Notes under the pieces: generated by a model
Databases searched by the model: none
The model's input: only the letters and a program-made list of their open reading frames with translations
What the model was told of the DNA's origin: nothing
Position numbers and translations under genes: made by a program
Source: Rothia santali
GTDB taxonomy: Bacteria > Actinomycetota > Actinomycetes > Actinomycetales > Micrococcaceae
Assembly: GCF_024199905.1 (NCBI RefSeq)
Contig: NZ_JANAFB010000002.1
Location: forward strand, 1 to 64,000
Reading direction: 5' to 3'
Length of the DNA stretch: 64,000 nt
Shown here: positions 1-7,789 of the stretch, piece after piece
Numbering within the stretch: the stretch's first letter is position 1
Layout: each line of letters opens with the position of its first letter

Positions 1-83
1 CGCCAGGGCGGGGCCGGCGCGGCGGCGGCGCGGTGCGGCGTCGCGGACGAGGGGGTGCGGGGCGCGGCGGTGTTCTGGGGCAT
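1..83 (-). CDS. Possible 5' end of a divergent gene (partial)
   Basis: An ATG on the minus strand at 83 opens a frame that stays open to the window edge, 27 codons rich in Ala, Pro and Arg. It would be divergent from coaD with a 36-base gap. Nothing in so short a stretch identifies a family, and in such GC-rich DNA an open frame of this length is expected by chance. Confidence 0.2.
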   Translation of the reverse strand, partial: MPQNTAAPRTPSSATPHRAAAAPAPPW

Positions 84-119
84 AGGCACATCGTAGGGCG
101 CGCCTGTTAGTTTGGGGGC

Positions 120-593
120 ATGAAGCTCGCTGTGTGTCCCGGATCCTTCGACCCCATCCACAACGGTCACGTCGAGGTGATCGCGCGGGCCGCCAAGATC
201 TTCGCGGACGGGGTCATCGTGGCCGTGTCCAACAACCCCGCCAAGACCTACCGCTTCGGGCTGGAGGAGCGGCTGGAGATGGTCCGGGAGGTCTTCAGCC
301 TGCTCGACGGCGTGCGCGTCGAGGCGATGGGCGGGGGGCTGCTCGCCGAGTACGCCCGCAGCCGGGGCGCCGCGACCGTCCTGAAGGGCCTGCGCAACTC
401 CCGCGACTTCGACTTCGAGGCGCCCATGGCCGCGATGAACCGCAGTCTCACCGGCGTCGAGACCATCTTCCTGGCGGGGGACCCGCGGTACTCGCAGCTG
501 TCCTCCTCGCTCATCAAGGAGGTCGAGTCCCTGGGCGGGGACGTCTCCGACTACGTGCCGCGCAGCGTGGCGCGGCGGCTCTCGGGCGGCTGA
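120..593 (+). CDS. coaD: Phosphopantetheine adenylyltransferase
   Basis: Catalyses the penultimate step of coenzyme A synthesis, transferring AMP from ATP to 4'-phosphopantetheine. The 157-residue product has the normal family length. It begins with the nucleotidyltransferase signature: CPGSFDPIHNGHVEV at residues 6-20 contains the T/HxGH-type ATP site (HNGH). A second family motif, YSQLSSSLIKEV, near residue 126 matches the conserved ISSTxVRE-like region. The ATG at 120 is the only start that keeps the MKLAVCPGSFDP amino end. It is the first gene of a conserved actinobacterial neighbourhood (coaD, yceD, rpmF, rnc, mutM) and is separated from the next gene by about 230 bases. Confidence 0.97.
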   Translation: MKLAVCPGSFDPIHNGHVEVIARAAKIFADGVIVAVSNNPAKTYRFGLEERLEMVREVFSLLDGVRVEAMGGGLLAEYARSRGAATVLKGLRNSRDFDFEAPMAAMNRSLTGVETIFLAGDPRYSQLSSSLIKEVESLGGDVSDYVPRSVARRLSGG

Positions 594-621
594 GCGGCGT
601 CGGGGGTGTGCCGGGCCGCGG

Positions 622-700
622 CGCACCGGCGCGACGCCCCAGGCGCACCAGTGCGAGACCCGCCGCGCACCGGCGCGAGGCCCGACGCGCCGAAGCGCGC
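622..700. repeat. Degenerate GC-rich repeats downstream of coaD
   Basis: Three to four imperfect copies of a roughly 22-base unit beginning GCGCACC(G/A)G(C/T)GCGA lie between coaD and the DUF177 gene. They are seen directly but are short and diverged. They have no recognised function and could simply reflect base composition. Confidence 0.3.
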
Positions 701-853
701 CGCGGAGCCCGGTGATCTTGGGCACTTACGGCCCCGGGGGAGAGCCGGAGGGTTGCCCCCGCGCCGGGAATCGCAGTAGCCTGATATGTCGGTCACGATT
801 TCGTACAGGAGTTCATCATCAAGAAGGACAATGCTTCGCCCCTCGCGGTCTCC

Positions 854-1393
854 GTGAGGGAACTGGCCAAGCGGCCGGGAACCATGGACACCCTGAACGA
901 GACCAGGCCCGCCCCCGAGAAGTTCGGCAACGCCCTGATCGGCGTGCCCGAGGGCTCCGACATCGACCTGGACCTCCGTCTTGAATCCGTTCATGATGGT
1001 ATCCTGGTCAGCGGTGTCGCCTCCGCGGAAGCCCGCGGGGAGTGCAGCCGTTGCCTCGACCCGATCGACTTCCCGGTGACGGCCGACGTTCAGGAGCTCT
1101 ACGCTTTTGAGCCGGCACCCGCAAGCCAGTCGCACGACGACGCAGACGAGCAGTACGTTGTCGAGAACGATGTCATCGATCTCGAACCCGTCCTGCGCGA
1201 TGCGGTCATCACGCAGCTGCCGTTCCAGCCCGTGTGCCGGGAGGACTGCCAGGGCCTGTGCTCCCAGTGCGGGGCGCGCCTGGAGGACGACCCGGACCAC
1301 CATCACGAGGTGCTCGACCCCCGTTGGTCGGCCCTCTCCGGGCTGCTCGGCTCCGAGGCCGCAACCGAGACAACCGAGAGAGAAGAGAGATAG
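854..1393 (+). CDS. DUF177 (YceD) family protein
   Basis: Member of the YceD/DUF177 family encoded directly upstream of ribosomal protein L32 in most bacteria. Its molecular role is not established, and links to rRNA metabolism have been proposed. The carboxy part carries a Cys cluster, [13 protein letters not shown], typical of the family and able to bind a metal. GTG at 854 is the first canonical start and gives 179 residues. However, the codons just upstream encode ASPLAVSV, which reads like the conserved family amino end. A good Shine-Dalgarno (AGGAG, 807-811) sits six bases before an in-frame ATC at 818. No ATG, GTG or TTG lies between the upstream stop (782) and 854, so the true start may be the non-canonical ATC. 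rpmF follows after two bases. Confidence 0.88.
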   Translation: MRELAKRPGTMDTLNETRPAPEKFGNALIGVPEGSDIDLDLRLESVHDGILVSGVASAEARGECSRCLDPIDFPVTADVQELYAFEPAPASQSHDDADEQYVVENDVIDLEPVLRDAVITQLPFQPVCREDCQGLCSQCGARLEDDPDHHHEVLDPRWSALSGLLGSEAATETTEREER

Positions 1394-1395
1394 CC

Positions 1396-1599
1396 GTGGC
1401 TGTTCCCAAGCGGAAAATGTCCCGTGCCAACACCCGCGCGCGCCGCTCCCAGTGGAAGGCGACCGCGCCCCAGTTGGTCAAGACCGTCGAGAACGGCAAG
1501 GTCACCTACAGCCTGCCGCACCAGGCCAAGGTCGTCACCGACTCCACCGGCACGCCCCTGTACTTCGAGTACAAGGGCCGCAAGGTGGCCGACGCCTAA
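1396..1599 (+). CDS. rpmF: 50S ribosomal protein L32
   Basis: Structural protein of the large ribosomal subunit. The 67-residue product starts [19 protein letters not shown], the signature of bL32, and is basic throughout its first half. It lacks the four zinc-ligating cysteines found in zinc-ribbon L32, so this is the zinc-independent form. It starts with GTG two bases after the DUF177 stop and is followed after 11 bases by rnc, the usual actinobacterial order. Too short for confusion with another family. Confidence 0.97.
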   Translation: MAVPKRKMSRANTRARRSQWKATAPQLVKTVENGKVTYSLPHQAKVVTDSTGTPLYFEYKGRKVADA

Positions 1600-1610
1600 G
1601 AGGTGTCCGC

Positions 1611-2324
1611 ATGACGTCCGTACCTTACGGAGAGCTTCTGGAGCGTCTCGGTGTCGATCTCGACGCCGGGACGCTTCAGCTTGCCCTCACGCACCGCTCG
1701 TACGCCCACGAGCACCCCGGCACCCCGCACAATGAGCGCCTCGAGTTCCTCGGCGACTCGGTGCTGGGCCTCGCCGTCACGCACGAGCTCTACGTGCGCT
1801 TCCCCGAGGAGACCGAGGGGAGCCTCGCCAAGCGGCGGGCCGCCGTCGTCTCCGAGCGCTCGCTCGCGCGCATCGCCCGCTCGCTCGACGTCGGGCGCCA
1901 CATCCGGCTGGGCCACGGCGAGGAGCTGAACCGCGGGGCGGAGAAGGACTCGATCCTCTCCGACACCATGGAGGCCCTCTTCGGCGCGACCTTCATGGTC
2001 TGCGGGCCGGATATCGCCCGGGACCTGGTCCTGCGCTTCACCGCGGACCTGCTCGACGACGCCTACGTCCTCGGCGCCGGCCGCGACTGGAAGACCGAGA
2101 TCCAGGAGCTCGCCGCCTCGCTGGGCATCGGCGAGGTCCGCTACGAGGTCACCGCGACCGGGCCCGCGCACGCCCGCGAGTACGAGTCCACGATCCTCAT
2201 CGGCGGGGCCGTGCGCGGCGTCGGCCTCGGCACGGCCAAGAAGCAGGCCGAGCGCGCCGCCGCCGAGCAGGCCTTCCACCGCCTCGCGGAGGCGGCGGAG
2301 ACCGCGCGGGCCGCCGGTGCCTGA
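1611..2324 (+). CDS. rnc: Ribonuclease III
   Basis: Double-strand-specific endoribonuclease that processes rRNA precursors and some mRNAs. The 237-residue protein has an amino-terminal RNase III domain with the signature NERLEFLGDSVLGL (about residues 41-54), including the catalytic Glu and Asp, and a second acidic site at SDTMEALFGA (about 117-126). A carboxy-terminal double-stranded RNA binding domain spans about 160-228 and ends with a KKQAERAAAEQA helix. ATG at 1611 sits 11 bases after the rpmF stop. The reading frame extends open upstream but that part reads through yceD/rpmF in the wrong frame. Its last codons overlap the mutM start by 8 bases, indicating co-translation. Confidence 0.97.
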   Translation: MTSVPYGELLERLGVDLDAGTLQLALTHRSYAHEHPGTPHNERLEFLGDSVLGLAVTHELYVRFPEETEGSLAKRRAAVVSERSLARIARSLDVGRHIRLGHGEELNRGAEKDSILSDTMEALFGATFMVCGPDIARDLVLRFTADLLDDAYVLGAGRDWKTEIQELAASLGIGEVRYEVTATGPAHAREYESTILIGGAVRGVGLGTAKKQAERAAAEQAFHRLAEAAETARAAGA

Positions 2325-3288
2325 GCTGCCCGAGGTCGAGGTGGTGCGCTCCGGACTGGAGCGGCACCTGCGCGGCTCGCTGATCGAGTCCGTCGAGGTC
2401 CTCGACCCCCGTTCCCTCCGGCGCGACCCGGAGGGCCCCGAGCGCTTCGCCGCCGCCCTGTCCGGACGGGTGCTGGCCGACGTCGCCCGCCGCGGCAAGT
2501 ACGTGTGGCTGATCCTCGCCGACCCCTCGGCCCCGGCCTCCGCGCTGGCCGCGGGCGAGGTGGGGGAGCGCGGCGTCGTCGTGCACCTGGGCATGAGCGG
2601 CCAGGCCCTGATCAAGGAGCCCGACGCCGCCCGGGAGCGCCACCTGCGCATCCGCATGCGCCTGCTGACCCCCGACGGCGCGGTGCGGGACCTGCGCTTC
2701 GTGGACCAGCGGATCTTCGGCGGCATGTTCCTGGACCCGCTGGTGCCCGCGGCCGACGGCGCCCCGGGCGCCTCCCTCAGCGCGCTGGCGTTGCCGCTGC
2801 TGCCCGCGAGCGTCTCCCACATCGGGCGGGACCCGCTGGACGCCCACTTCGACGCCGCGGCCTTCCGCCGGCGGCTGCGGCGCACCTCCAGTGGGATCAA
2901 GCGGGTGCTGCTGGACCAGACGGTGCTCTCGGGCATCGGCAACATCTATGCCGACGAGTCGCTGTGGCGCGCCCGCCTGCACTACGCCAAGCCCGCCGAC
3001 TCGCTGACCGCAGCTCAGGCCGACGCGATCCTGCACGCGAGCACCGAGGTCATGACCGAGGCGCTGGCCGCCGGCGGGACCAGCTTCGACGCGCTGTACA
3101 TCAACGTCAACGGGGAGTCGGGGTATTTCGAGCGGGGGCTGAACGTCTACGGCCGCGCCGGGAAGCAGTGCCCGCGGTGCGCCGAGCTGCCGGTCCCGGG
3201 CGTGATCGTGCGGGAGCCGTTCATGAACCGGTCCTCGTACCGCTGCCCGCGGTGCCAGCGGGCGCCGCGGGGGTTCCGGGCGGGCTGA
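2317..3288 (+). CDS. mutM: Formamidopyrimidine-DNA glycosylase (Fpg)
   Basis: Base-excision repair enzyme that removes 8-oxoguanine and formamidopyrimidines and cleaves the abasic site. After the initiator, the product begins PELPEVEVVRSGLERHL with the catalytic amino-terminal Pro and the Glu that follows. A central helix-two-turn-helix carries DQTVLSGIGNIYADE, and a carboxy-terminal zinc finger carries CPRCAELP...YRCPRCQRAPRG with four cysteines. The 323 residues are slightly longer than E. coli MutM, owing to an Ala/Pro-rich insert near 145-160. The GTG start overlaps the end of rnc. Confidence 0.96.
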   Translation: MPELPEVEVVRSGLERHLRGSLIESVEVLDPRSLRRDPEGPERFAAALSGRVLADVARRGKYVWLILADPSAPASALAAGEVGERGVVVHLGMSGQALIKEPDAARERHLRIRMRLLTPDGAVRDLRFVDQRIFGGMFLDPLVPAADGAPGASLSALALPLLPASVSHIGRDPLDAHFDAAAFRRRLRRTSSGIKRVLLDQTVLSGIGNIYADESLWRARLHYAKPADSLTAAQADAILHASTEVMTEALAAGGTSFDALYINVNGESGYFERGLNVYGRAGKQCPRCAELPVPGVIVREPFMNRSSYRCPRCQRAPRGFRAG

Positions 3289-3453
3289 GGCCTCGGGCTC
3301 GACGGCCGGAGCCCGTGCCGCGGCGACGGCGTCGTCCGGATCCTGAGATCTGCGCGGCGGCACGCCGGGCAAAAAACTGTATGTGTAAAGCTTTCGTCGT
3401 CAAGTGATGCTAATCTCCACCTCTAAGGACTACGACTTTAGGTGGATGCTCCC

Positions 3454-3783
3454 ATGATCGACACCGACCTGCACCTCTCACCGCAGCACGATTCGCCCAT
3501 CGAGTACCTGCGCATCTCGCGGGAGATCGCCCTGGAGATCCATCGGGCGGGGCTTCCGCTGAGGGAGCGCATGAGCGTCGCCATCGGCGAGGAGTACGCG
3601 GCGATCCTGATCGAGCCCGACGGCGAGGGGATCCTCGTGACCGCCGGCAGCTGGGGCATCGGCGGCTTCGAGGCCTTCGAGAACAAGGAGCCCCTCCGGA
3701 TCGACGGGGTGGACCTGAGCGAGGTCGACCGGCTCGCCGTCGAGGTCTCGGAGAAGGTCTTCTACGCGATCCTGGGGCAGTGA
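3454..3783 (+). CDS. Hypothetical protein
   Basis: No family recognised. The product is an acidic protein of about 109 residues without signal peptide or membrane segment. It has regular amphipathic stretches (YLRISREIALEIHRAG and LSEVDRLAVEVSEKVFYAI) and a Gly-rich middle (SWGIGGFEAFENKEP), suggesting a small alpha/beta fold. ATG 3454 is preceded by AGGTGG; an in-frame GTG at 3442 would add four residues. The upstream 150 bases contain an AT-richer patch (3370-3430) that may hold its promoter. It stands alone between mutM and a broken gene. Confidence 0.6.
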   Translation: MIDTDLHLSPQHDSPIEYLRISREIALEIHRAGLPLRERMSVAIGEEYAAILIEPDGEGILVTAGSWGIGGFEAFENKEPLRIDGVDLSEVDRLAVEVSEKVFYAILGQ

Positions 3784-4007
3784 TCGCCGGATCCCGGCCG
3801 TGATGGCCGGCGGCCGGTCACGCCCGCCGGGGTGCCGGCGGCGCAGGCGGGCGCCGCGTGCGGAGGGGCCGGCTCGCGGTCGTGACTCACGTGCCGCCGC
3901 CGATGCGCATGAGATGCTCGAGGCAGGCTGTCGGGCCCCGTAGCGGCCCAGTCTTCGGGCGTCCTCATCGTCGAGGGCGCGTCGACCACATCCAGGAGGA
4001 GCCCACG

Positions 4008-4657
4008 ATGACCACTCGCCCCGGCGACGCGCCGCCCCTCGTCCTGTGGCTCTTCGAGCTCCCCGGGACGCGCTGGGGTCCCGGGGAGGCGAGACGGGCC
4101 AGGTCCGCGGCGCCGGGCCTCGACGTCGACGTCCTGACCGCCGTCGACGAGGACGAGACGTGGATCTACGTGGGCGGCCTCCGGCAGGGCGAGGAGCCCG
4201 GGCCGGCCGACGTGCCGCGGCCGCCGACCGGCGAGCTTCGGCTGCCGGCCGACGGGCCGCGGCTGCTGGCCGCCCTGCTCGGCGTCGACGCCTCCGCCTT
4301 CCCGAGCACCGGATCCGCCGCCTGGAGGGGCTGCTGACGCTGGGCGACGCGGACGACGGCGCGCGGCGGCCCTGGCACTACGTCTTGTAGGCGGACATCC
4401 CCGCCGAGACCGAGGGCGAGTTCAACCGCTGGTTCGACGACGAGCACCTGCCGCGGATCGCGGGCGTGCCCGGGACCGTCCGCGCGCGGCGCTTCCGCAC
4501 GGACGGCTCGCCGCGCTACCTCGCCGCCTACGACCTGGAGGCGCGCGAGGTCCAGGGCGGCGCGACCTGGCGGGCCGCGATCGCCAGCCCGTGGCGGGAT
4601 CGGATCCACCCCGAATTCCTGCGCCCGCGGCGGCTGATGCTCGAGAGGCTCGTCTAG
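4008..4657 (+). pseudogene. Broken EthD-like / dimeric alpha-beta barrel protein
   Basis: Starts with a strong AGGAGGA ribosome site and ATG (MTTRPGDAPPLVLWLFELPG), runs 98 residues, then must shift frame near 4303 (one base missing in a CCC run) to continue as EHRIRRLEGLLTLGD. It next meets a TAG at 4388 in HYVL*ADIPAETEGEF and continues as NRWFDDEHLPRIAGVPG to a stop at 4657. The second part has the FNRWFDDEHLPR...GV pattern of EthD/DUF4286-type ferredoxin-fold proteins. Two separate lesions make this a pseudogene unless both are errors. Function unknown. Confidence 0.6.
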
Positions 4658-4780
4658 CCCCCGGGCGCCCGTGGACTGCGAGGCGCCCCGCGAACTCGTG
4701 GATCGCGAGCCCCCGCGCACCCCTGAACGGCGGGGCCCGTGTATCCCTCAACCGCAGCGCGCCCCGGGTACCCTGGCCCC

Positions 4781-5227
4781 ATGCGCATCGACGAACTCGC
4801 CACCGAAGACTACGGCGCGGCCATCGAGCTGTGGCACGTCTGCGGGCTGACCCGCCCCTGGAACGACCCCGCCGCCGACCTCGGGCGCGCGCTGACCGGC
4901 GCCTCCTCGACGGTCCTGGCAGCGTCCACCGACGACGGCGCCCTGGCGGGGACGGCCATGGTCGGCCACGACGGCCACCGGGGATGGCTGTACTACCTCG
5001 CGGTGGACCCCGCGCGCCGCCGGGAGGGCGTCGGCCGGGCGCTGGTCCGCGCCGCCGAGCGGTGGCTGGCCGATCGCGGAATCCCGAAGGTGCAGCTCAT
5101 GCTGCGCGCCGGCAACACCGGATCCGCGGCCTTCTACGAGGCGCTGGGCTACCGGGACCAGGAGGTCCGCGTCATGGGCCGCTTCTTCGACGAGGCCCTC
5201 GAGGCGCGCCGGGGCTCGGCGACGTAG
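4781..5227 (+). CDS. GNAT family N-acetyltransferase (YpeA-like)
   Basis: Predicted acetyl-CoA-dependent N-acetyltransferase of unknown substrate. The 148 residues cover a single GNAT domain. The amino end has IELWHVCGLTRPWNDP, characteristic of the YpeA group. The acetyl-CoA pyrophosphate loop is RRREGVGRALV (motif A, Q/RxxGxG/A), and motif B is NTGSAAFYEALGYRDQEV. ATG 4781 was chosen because the family starts with this MRIDELATED-like beta strand; an in-frame ATG at 4739 would add an unsupported Pro-rich lead. It is monocistronic and convergent with the oleD-like gene. Confidence 0.88.
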   Translation: MRIDELATEDYGAAIELWHVCGLTRPWNDPAADLGRALTGASSTVLAASTDDGALAGTAMVGHDGHRGWLYYLAVDPARRREGVGRALVRAAERWLADRGIPKVQLMLRAGNTGSAAFYEALGYRDQEVRVMGRFFDEALEARRGSAT

Positions 5228-5285
5228 CACCGGTCCGAGCAGTCGCCGCGATCGAAGACCGCTCCGCGTCCGCAGCCGGGGCTGC

Positions 5286-6452
5286 CTACCCCCGGTAGTA
5301 CTCCCGCAGCCGCTCCATCCCGGCGTCGATCGAGACCTCCGGGGTCCAGTCCAGGACCTCGCGGGTCTGGCGCTGGTCGAACCAGTGGGCCGTGGAGAGC
5401 TGCTCGGCGAGGAACTCCGTCATGGGCGGCTCGTCCTCGCCCGGGCGGCGCTCCCAGACCTTCTCGATGACCCTGCCCGCCAGCCTGGCCAGCGAGGAGG
5501 GGACCCGGCGGGTCGGCTCGGGAACGCCCGCGGCCCGGCACATGCCGCCCAGCAGCTCGCCCACGGTCCGCGGCTCGCCGTTGGTCACCACCAGCGGCCG
5601 CCCGTGGGCCTGCTCGATCCGCTCGAGGCAGCGCACGATCGCGTCGGCCGCGTTGGTCACGTAGGTCGAGTCGATCAGGGCCGCGCCCTGGTCCAGCAGC
5701 GGCAGCCCGCCGCGGGCGGCGCGCTCCAGGATCCGCTCGACCAGCTGCGTGTCGCCCGGCCCCCACACCAGGTGCGGGCGCACGACGCCGACCCGGAAGT
5801 CCTCGCCGTCGGCCTCCAGGGCCAGCCGCTCGCCGTACGCCTTGGAGCGGGCGTAGCTGCCCCGGGCGGCGTCGGGCTCGGCGGGCTCGTTGCCCTGGCC
5901 CATGAACGCGGAGCCGGCGTGGGAGACCGAGGGGGAGGAGACGTAGACGACGTCGCGCACGCCCGCGCGCCGGGCCAGCTGCAGCAGCACGCGGGTGCCG
6001 CGCACGTTGGCCTGCTCGTACTCCTCCCACGGGCCGGAGACGGAGACCTTGGCGGCCAGGTGGACCACGGCGTCGGCGTCCTCGAGGGCGCGGCGGACGG
6101 CGTCGGGGTCGGTCAGGTCGCCGCGGTGCTGGTGCAGGCGCTCGCGGCCCTGCTCGCCGAGGGATGCCTTGAGGGCCTTCGCATCGCTGCGCTGGAAGGC
6201 GGTGACCCGGTGACCGCGGCGGATCAGCCCCAGCGCGACCTCGCGGCCCAGCATCCCAGAGGCGCCCGTGACCAGGACGGTGCGGCCCGTGGCGGGGGCG
6301 AGCCCGGCGTCGGCGAGGACGCGGCGGCGCTCGGCGGGGTCGGGGGCGCGCCACGTCCCGCGGGCGTCGTGCTCCGCTCCGGCGTCGTGCTCGGCTCCGG
6401 AGACGGGCGGCGTCGTCGGCCCCGCGGCTCCTCCCGGTGGCCCCGGTTCCAC
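5286..6452 (-). CDS. NAD(P)-dependent epimerase/dehydratase, OleD-like reductase
   Basis: Extended short-chain dehydrogenase resembling OleD, which reduces 2-alkyl-3-oxoalkanoates in bacterial long-chain olefin synthesis, and the related 3-beta-HSD group. The Rossmann motif GASGMLG lies in the first 60-70 residues, DAVVHLAAKVS is typical of the family, and the catalytic YxxxK is YARSKAYGE. A GTG at 6452 is the first plausible start after the upstream gene ends (6478). It yields about 388 residues, with a disordered 40-residue lead. The frame is open further upstream into the AMP-ligase gene, giving an apparent fusion that I regard as an artefact. The gene lies directly behind the oleC remnant, the normal ole gene order. 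Confidence 0.8.
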   Translation of the reverse strand: MEPGPPGGAAGPTTPPVSGAEHDAGAEHDARGTWRAPDPAERRRVLADAGLAPATGRTVLVTGASGMLGREVALGLIRRGHRVTAFQRSDAKALKASLGEQGRERLHQHRGDLTDPDAVRRALEDADAVVHLAAKVSVSGPWEEYEQANVRGTRVLLQLARRAGVRDVVYVSSPSVSHAGSAFMGQGNEPAEPDAARGSYARSKAYGERLALEADGEDFRVGVVRPHLVWGPGDTQLVERILERAARGGLPLLDQGAALIDSTYVTNAADAIVRCLERIEQAHGRPLVVTNGEPRTVGELLGGMCRAAGVPEPTRRVPSSLARLAGRVIEKVWERRPGEDEPPMTEFLAEQLSTAHWFDQRQTREVLDWTPEVSIDAGMERLREYYRG

Positions 6453-6477
6453 GGCATGCTGTGCTTGGCTGCGCTGT

Positions 6478-7733
6478 TCACGGCGTGCGCACCTTCCCTC
6501 CGGAGAGCACCCCGGCGGCCCATGCGGCGAGCCGGGGTCGGTCGATCTTCGAGTTGTGGCGGATGTCGGTCGGGTGCTCGGGAACCTGGAGGACCGCGGC
6601 GAGCTCGACGCCGGCGGCCTCCCGACCGCGGCCCGCACCCGCCGCAGCAGCTCGTGGGGCACGACGCCGGGCCGGCCCGCGCCCTCCGTCCCCTCGGCGA
6701 GCTCCACCACGGCCACCGGGACCTGCGCGCCCTCGGGCCCGACGCCCACGACGGCGGCCCGGCGGACCTCGGCGACGGTCTCCGCCGCGCTCTCCGGGGC
6801 GACCGGGGAGAGCACGCCCTCGGCGGTCAGGATCACGTGCGCGAGCCGCCCCTCGACCCAGAGCCGCCCCGAGGCGTCGAAGTGGCCGATGTCCCCGGTC
6901 CGGTGCCAGCCGGGCACGCTCACCGAGGTCCGCTCGGTCCACCACAGCCGGTCGTAGTGGTCCTTCATGTGGGGGGCCTTGACCAGGATCTCGCCCGTCA
7001 CGCCGGCCCGCTGGGTCGGCTCCTCGGCCGGGCGCCCGCGCTCGTCCAGCGGGGCGAGGGCCAGGTGCGCGCCGTAGACCGGGGTCCCGACGCACACGCC
7101 GTTGCCCGCGCCCTGGACGCCGTGGACGGCGTCGTCGGCGGCCTCGAGGATCTGCTGCAGGCTGATGTCCGAGACGGGCAGCGCCTCGGTCATGCCGTAG
7201 GGGGTGTGCACCGAGGCGGCCGGGACCAGCCCGGCCACCGCGCGCAGCAGCGGCTCGGTGAGCGGCGCGCCGGCGGAGAGGAGGCGGCGCACGCGCCCGA
7301 GGGCGGCGCGCTCCTCCGCCGTCAGCTCGCCGGCGGTCTCGGTCACGTTGACCAGGGCGGCGGGGGAGGCGAAGACCACGGTCGCCTCGATCGCGCCGGC
7401 CGCCTGGGCCAGGGCCCGGGCGCTCAGGGTCTTGGGCTGGGTGACGTCCATGGCCGGGGTCACCGACGTCGCGCCCAGGGCCGGGCCCAGCAGCGCGAAG
7501 GGCGCGAAGCCGGCGACCAGCGCCGAGCCGCTCTCGATCCGGTAGGTCCGCTGGATCGCGTCGCGCATCGCGGCGAGCTGCCGGTGCGTGTACGCCACGC
7601 CCTTGGCCGGGCCCGTGGAGCCCGAGGTGTAGAGGATCGCGGCCGGGTCGTTGGAGGCCAGCGGCGGGAGCGGGGGCAGCGGGGCGGCCGGGCGATTCGA
7701 CACGCGCTCTCGGGTGCTGTTAGATGTGGACAT
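6478..7733 (-). pseudogene. Truncated and frameshifted OleC-like AMP-dependent ligase
   Basis: Remnant of an acyl-AMP ligase of the OleC type (beta-lactone synthetase step of olefin synthesis). It opens with a 30-residue Pro-rich lead directly into the A3 core ILYTSGSTGPAKGV. About 150-170 residues that normally precede this motif are missing. Later motifs are present: YGMTEALPVSD, GWHRTGDIGHFD and GRLWVEGRLAHVI. Near 6620 one base is missing, after which the genuine carboxy end (HPTDIRHNSKIDRPRLAAWA) continues in another frame to a stop at 6478. oleA and oleB are absent here. The 5' break lies at the edge of the metallophore operon, suggesting that insertion of that operon destroyed the gene. 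Confidence 0.72.
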
Positions 7734-7736
7734 AAA

Positions 7737-7751
7737 TGAGAATGATACTCA
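7737..7751 (+). promoter_or_regulatory. Zur-like operator before the metallophore operon
   Basis: TGAGAATGATACTCA, extended to the imperfect palindrome ATGAG-N7-CTCAT at 7736-7752. It matches the actinobacterial Zur consensus TGAAAATGATTTTCA at 12 of 15 positions and does not match the DtxR/IdeR consensus TTAGGTTAGCCTAACCTAA. It lies 38 bases before the NRPS1 start and next to the start of the divergent oleC remnant. Zur binding is inference. A Fur-family relative binding a similar site is the alternative. Confidence 0.6.
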
Positions 7752-7789
7752 TTAGCACTCTCTGACTCCACCGGCCGAAAGAGGTCCCC

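Noticed and set aside
5286-7733. A single 815-residue AMP-ligase/reductase fusion
   Set aside because: The joining region is out-of-frame translation of the true OleC carboxy end (HPTDIRHNSKIDRPRL in another frame). Two genes joined by one missing base explain it better.
6478-7733. The OleC-like ligase as the missing aryl-AMP ligase of the metallophore pathway
   Set aside because: Its motifs (GWHRTGDIGHFD, DIRHNSKIDR) are OleC-like, it is on the opposite strand, truncated and frameshifted, and paired with oleD.
7736-7752. The NRPS promoter box as a DtxR/IdeR iron box
   Set aside because: It lacks the TTAGG...CCTAA halves present at 51274-51292 and fits the Zur/Fur-type 15-mer instead.
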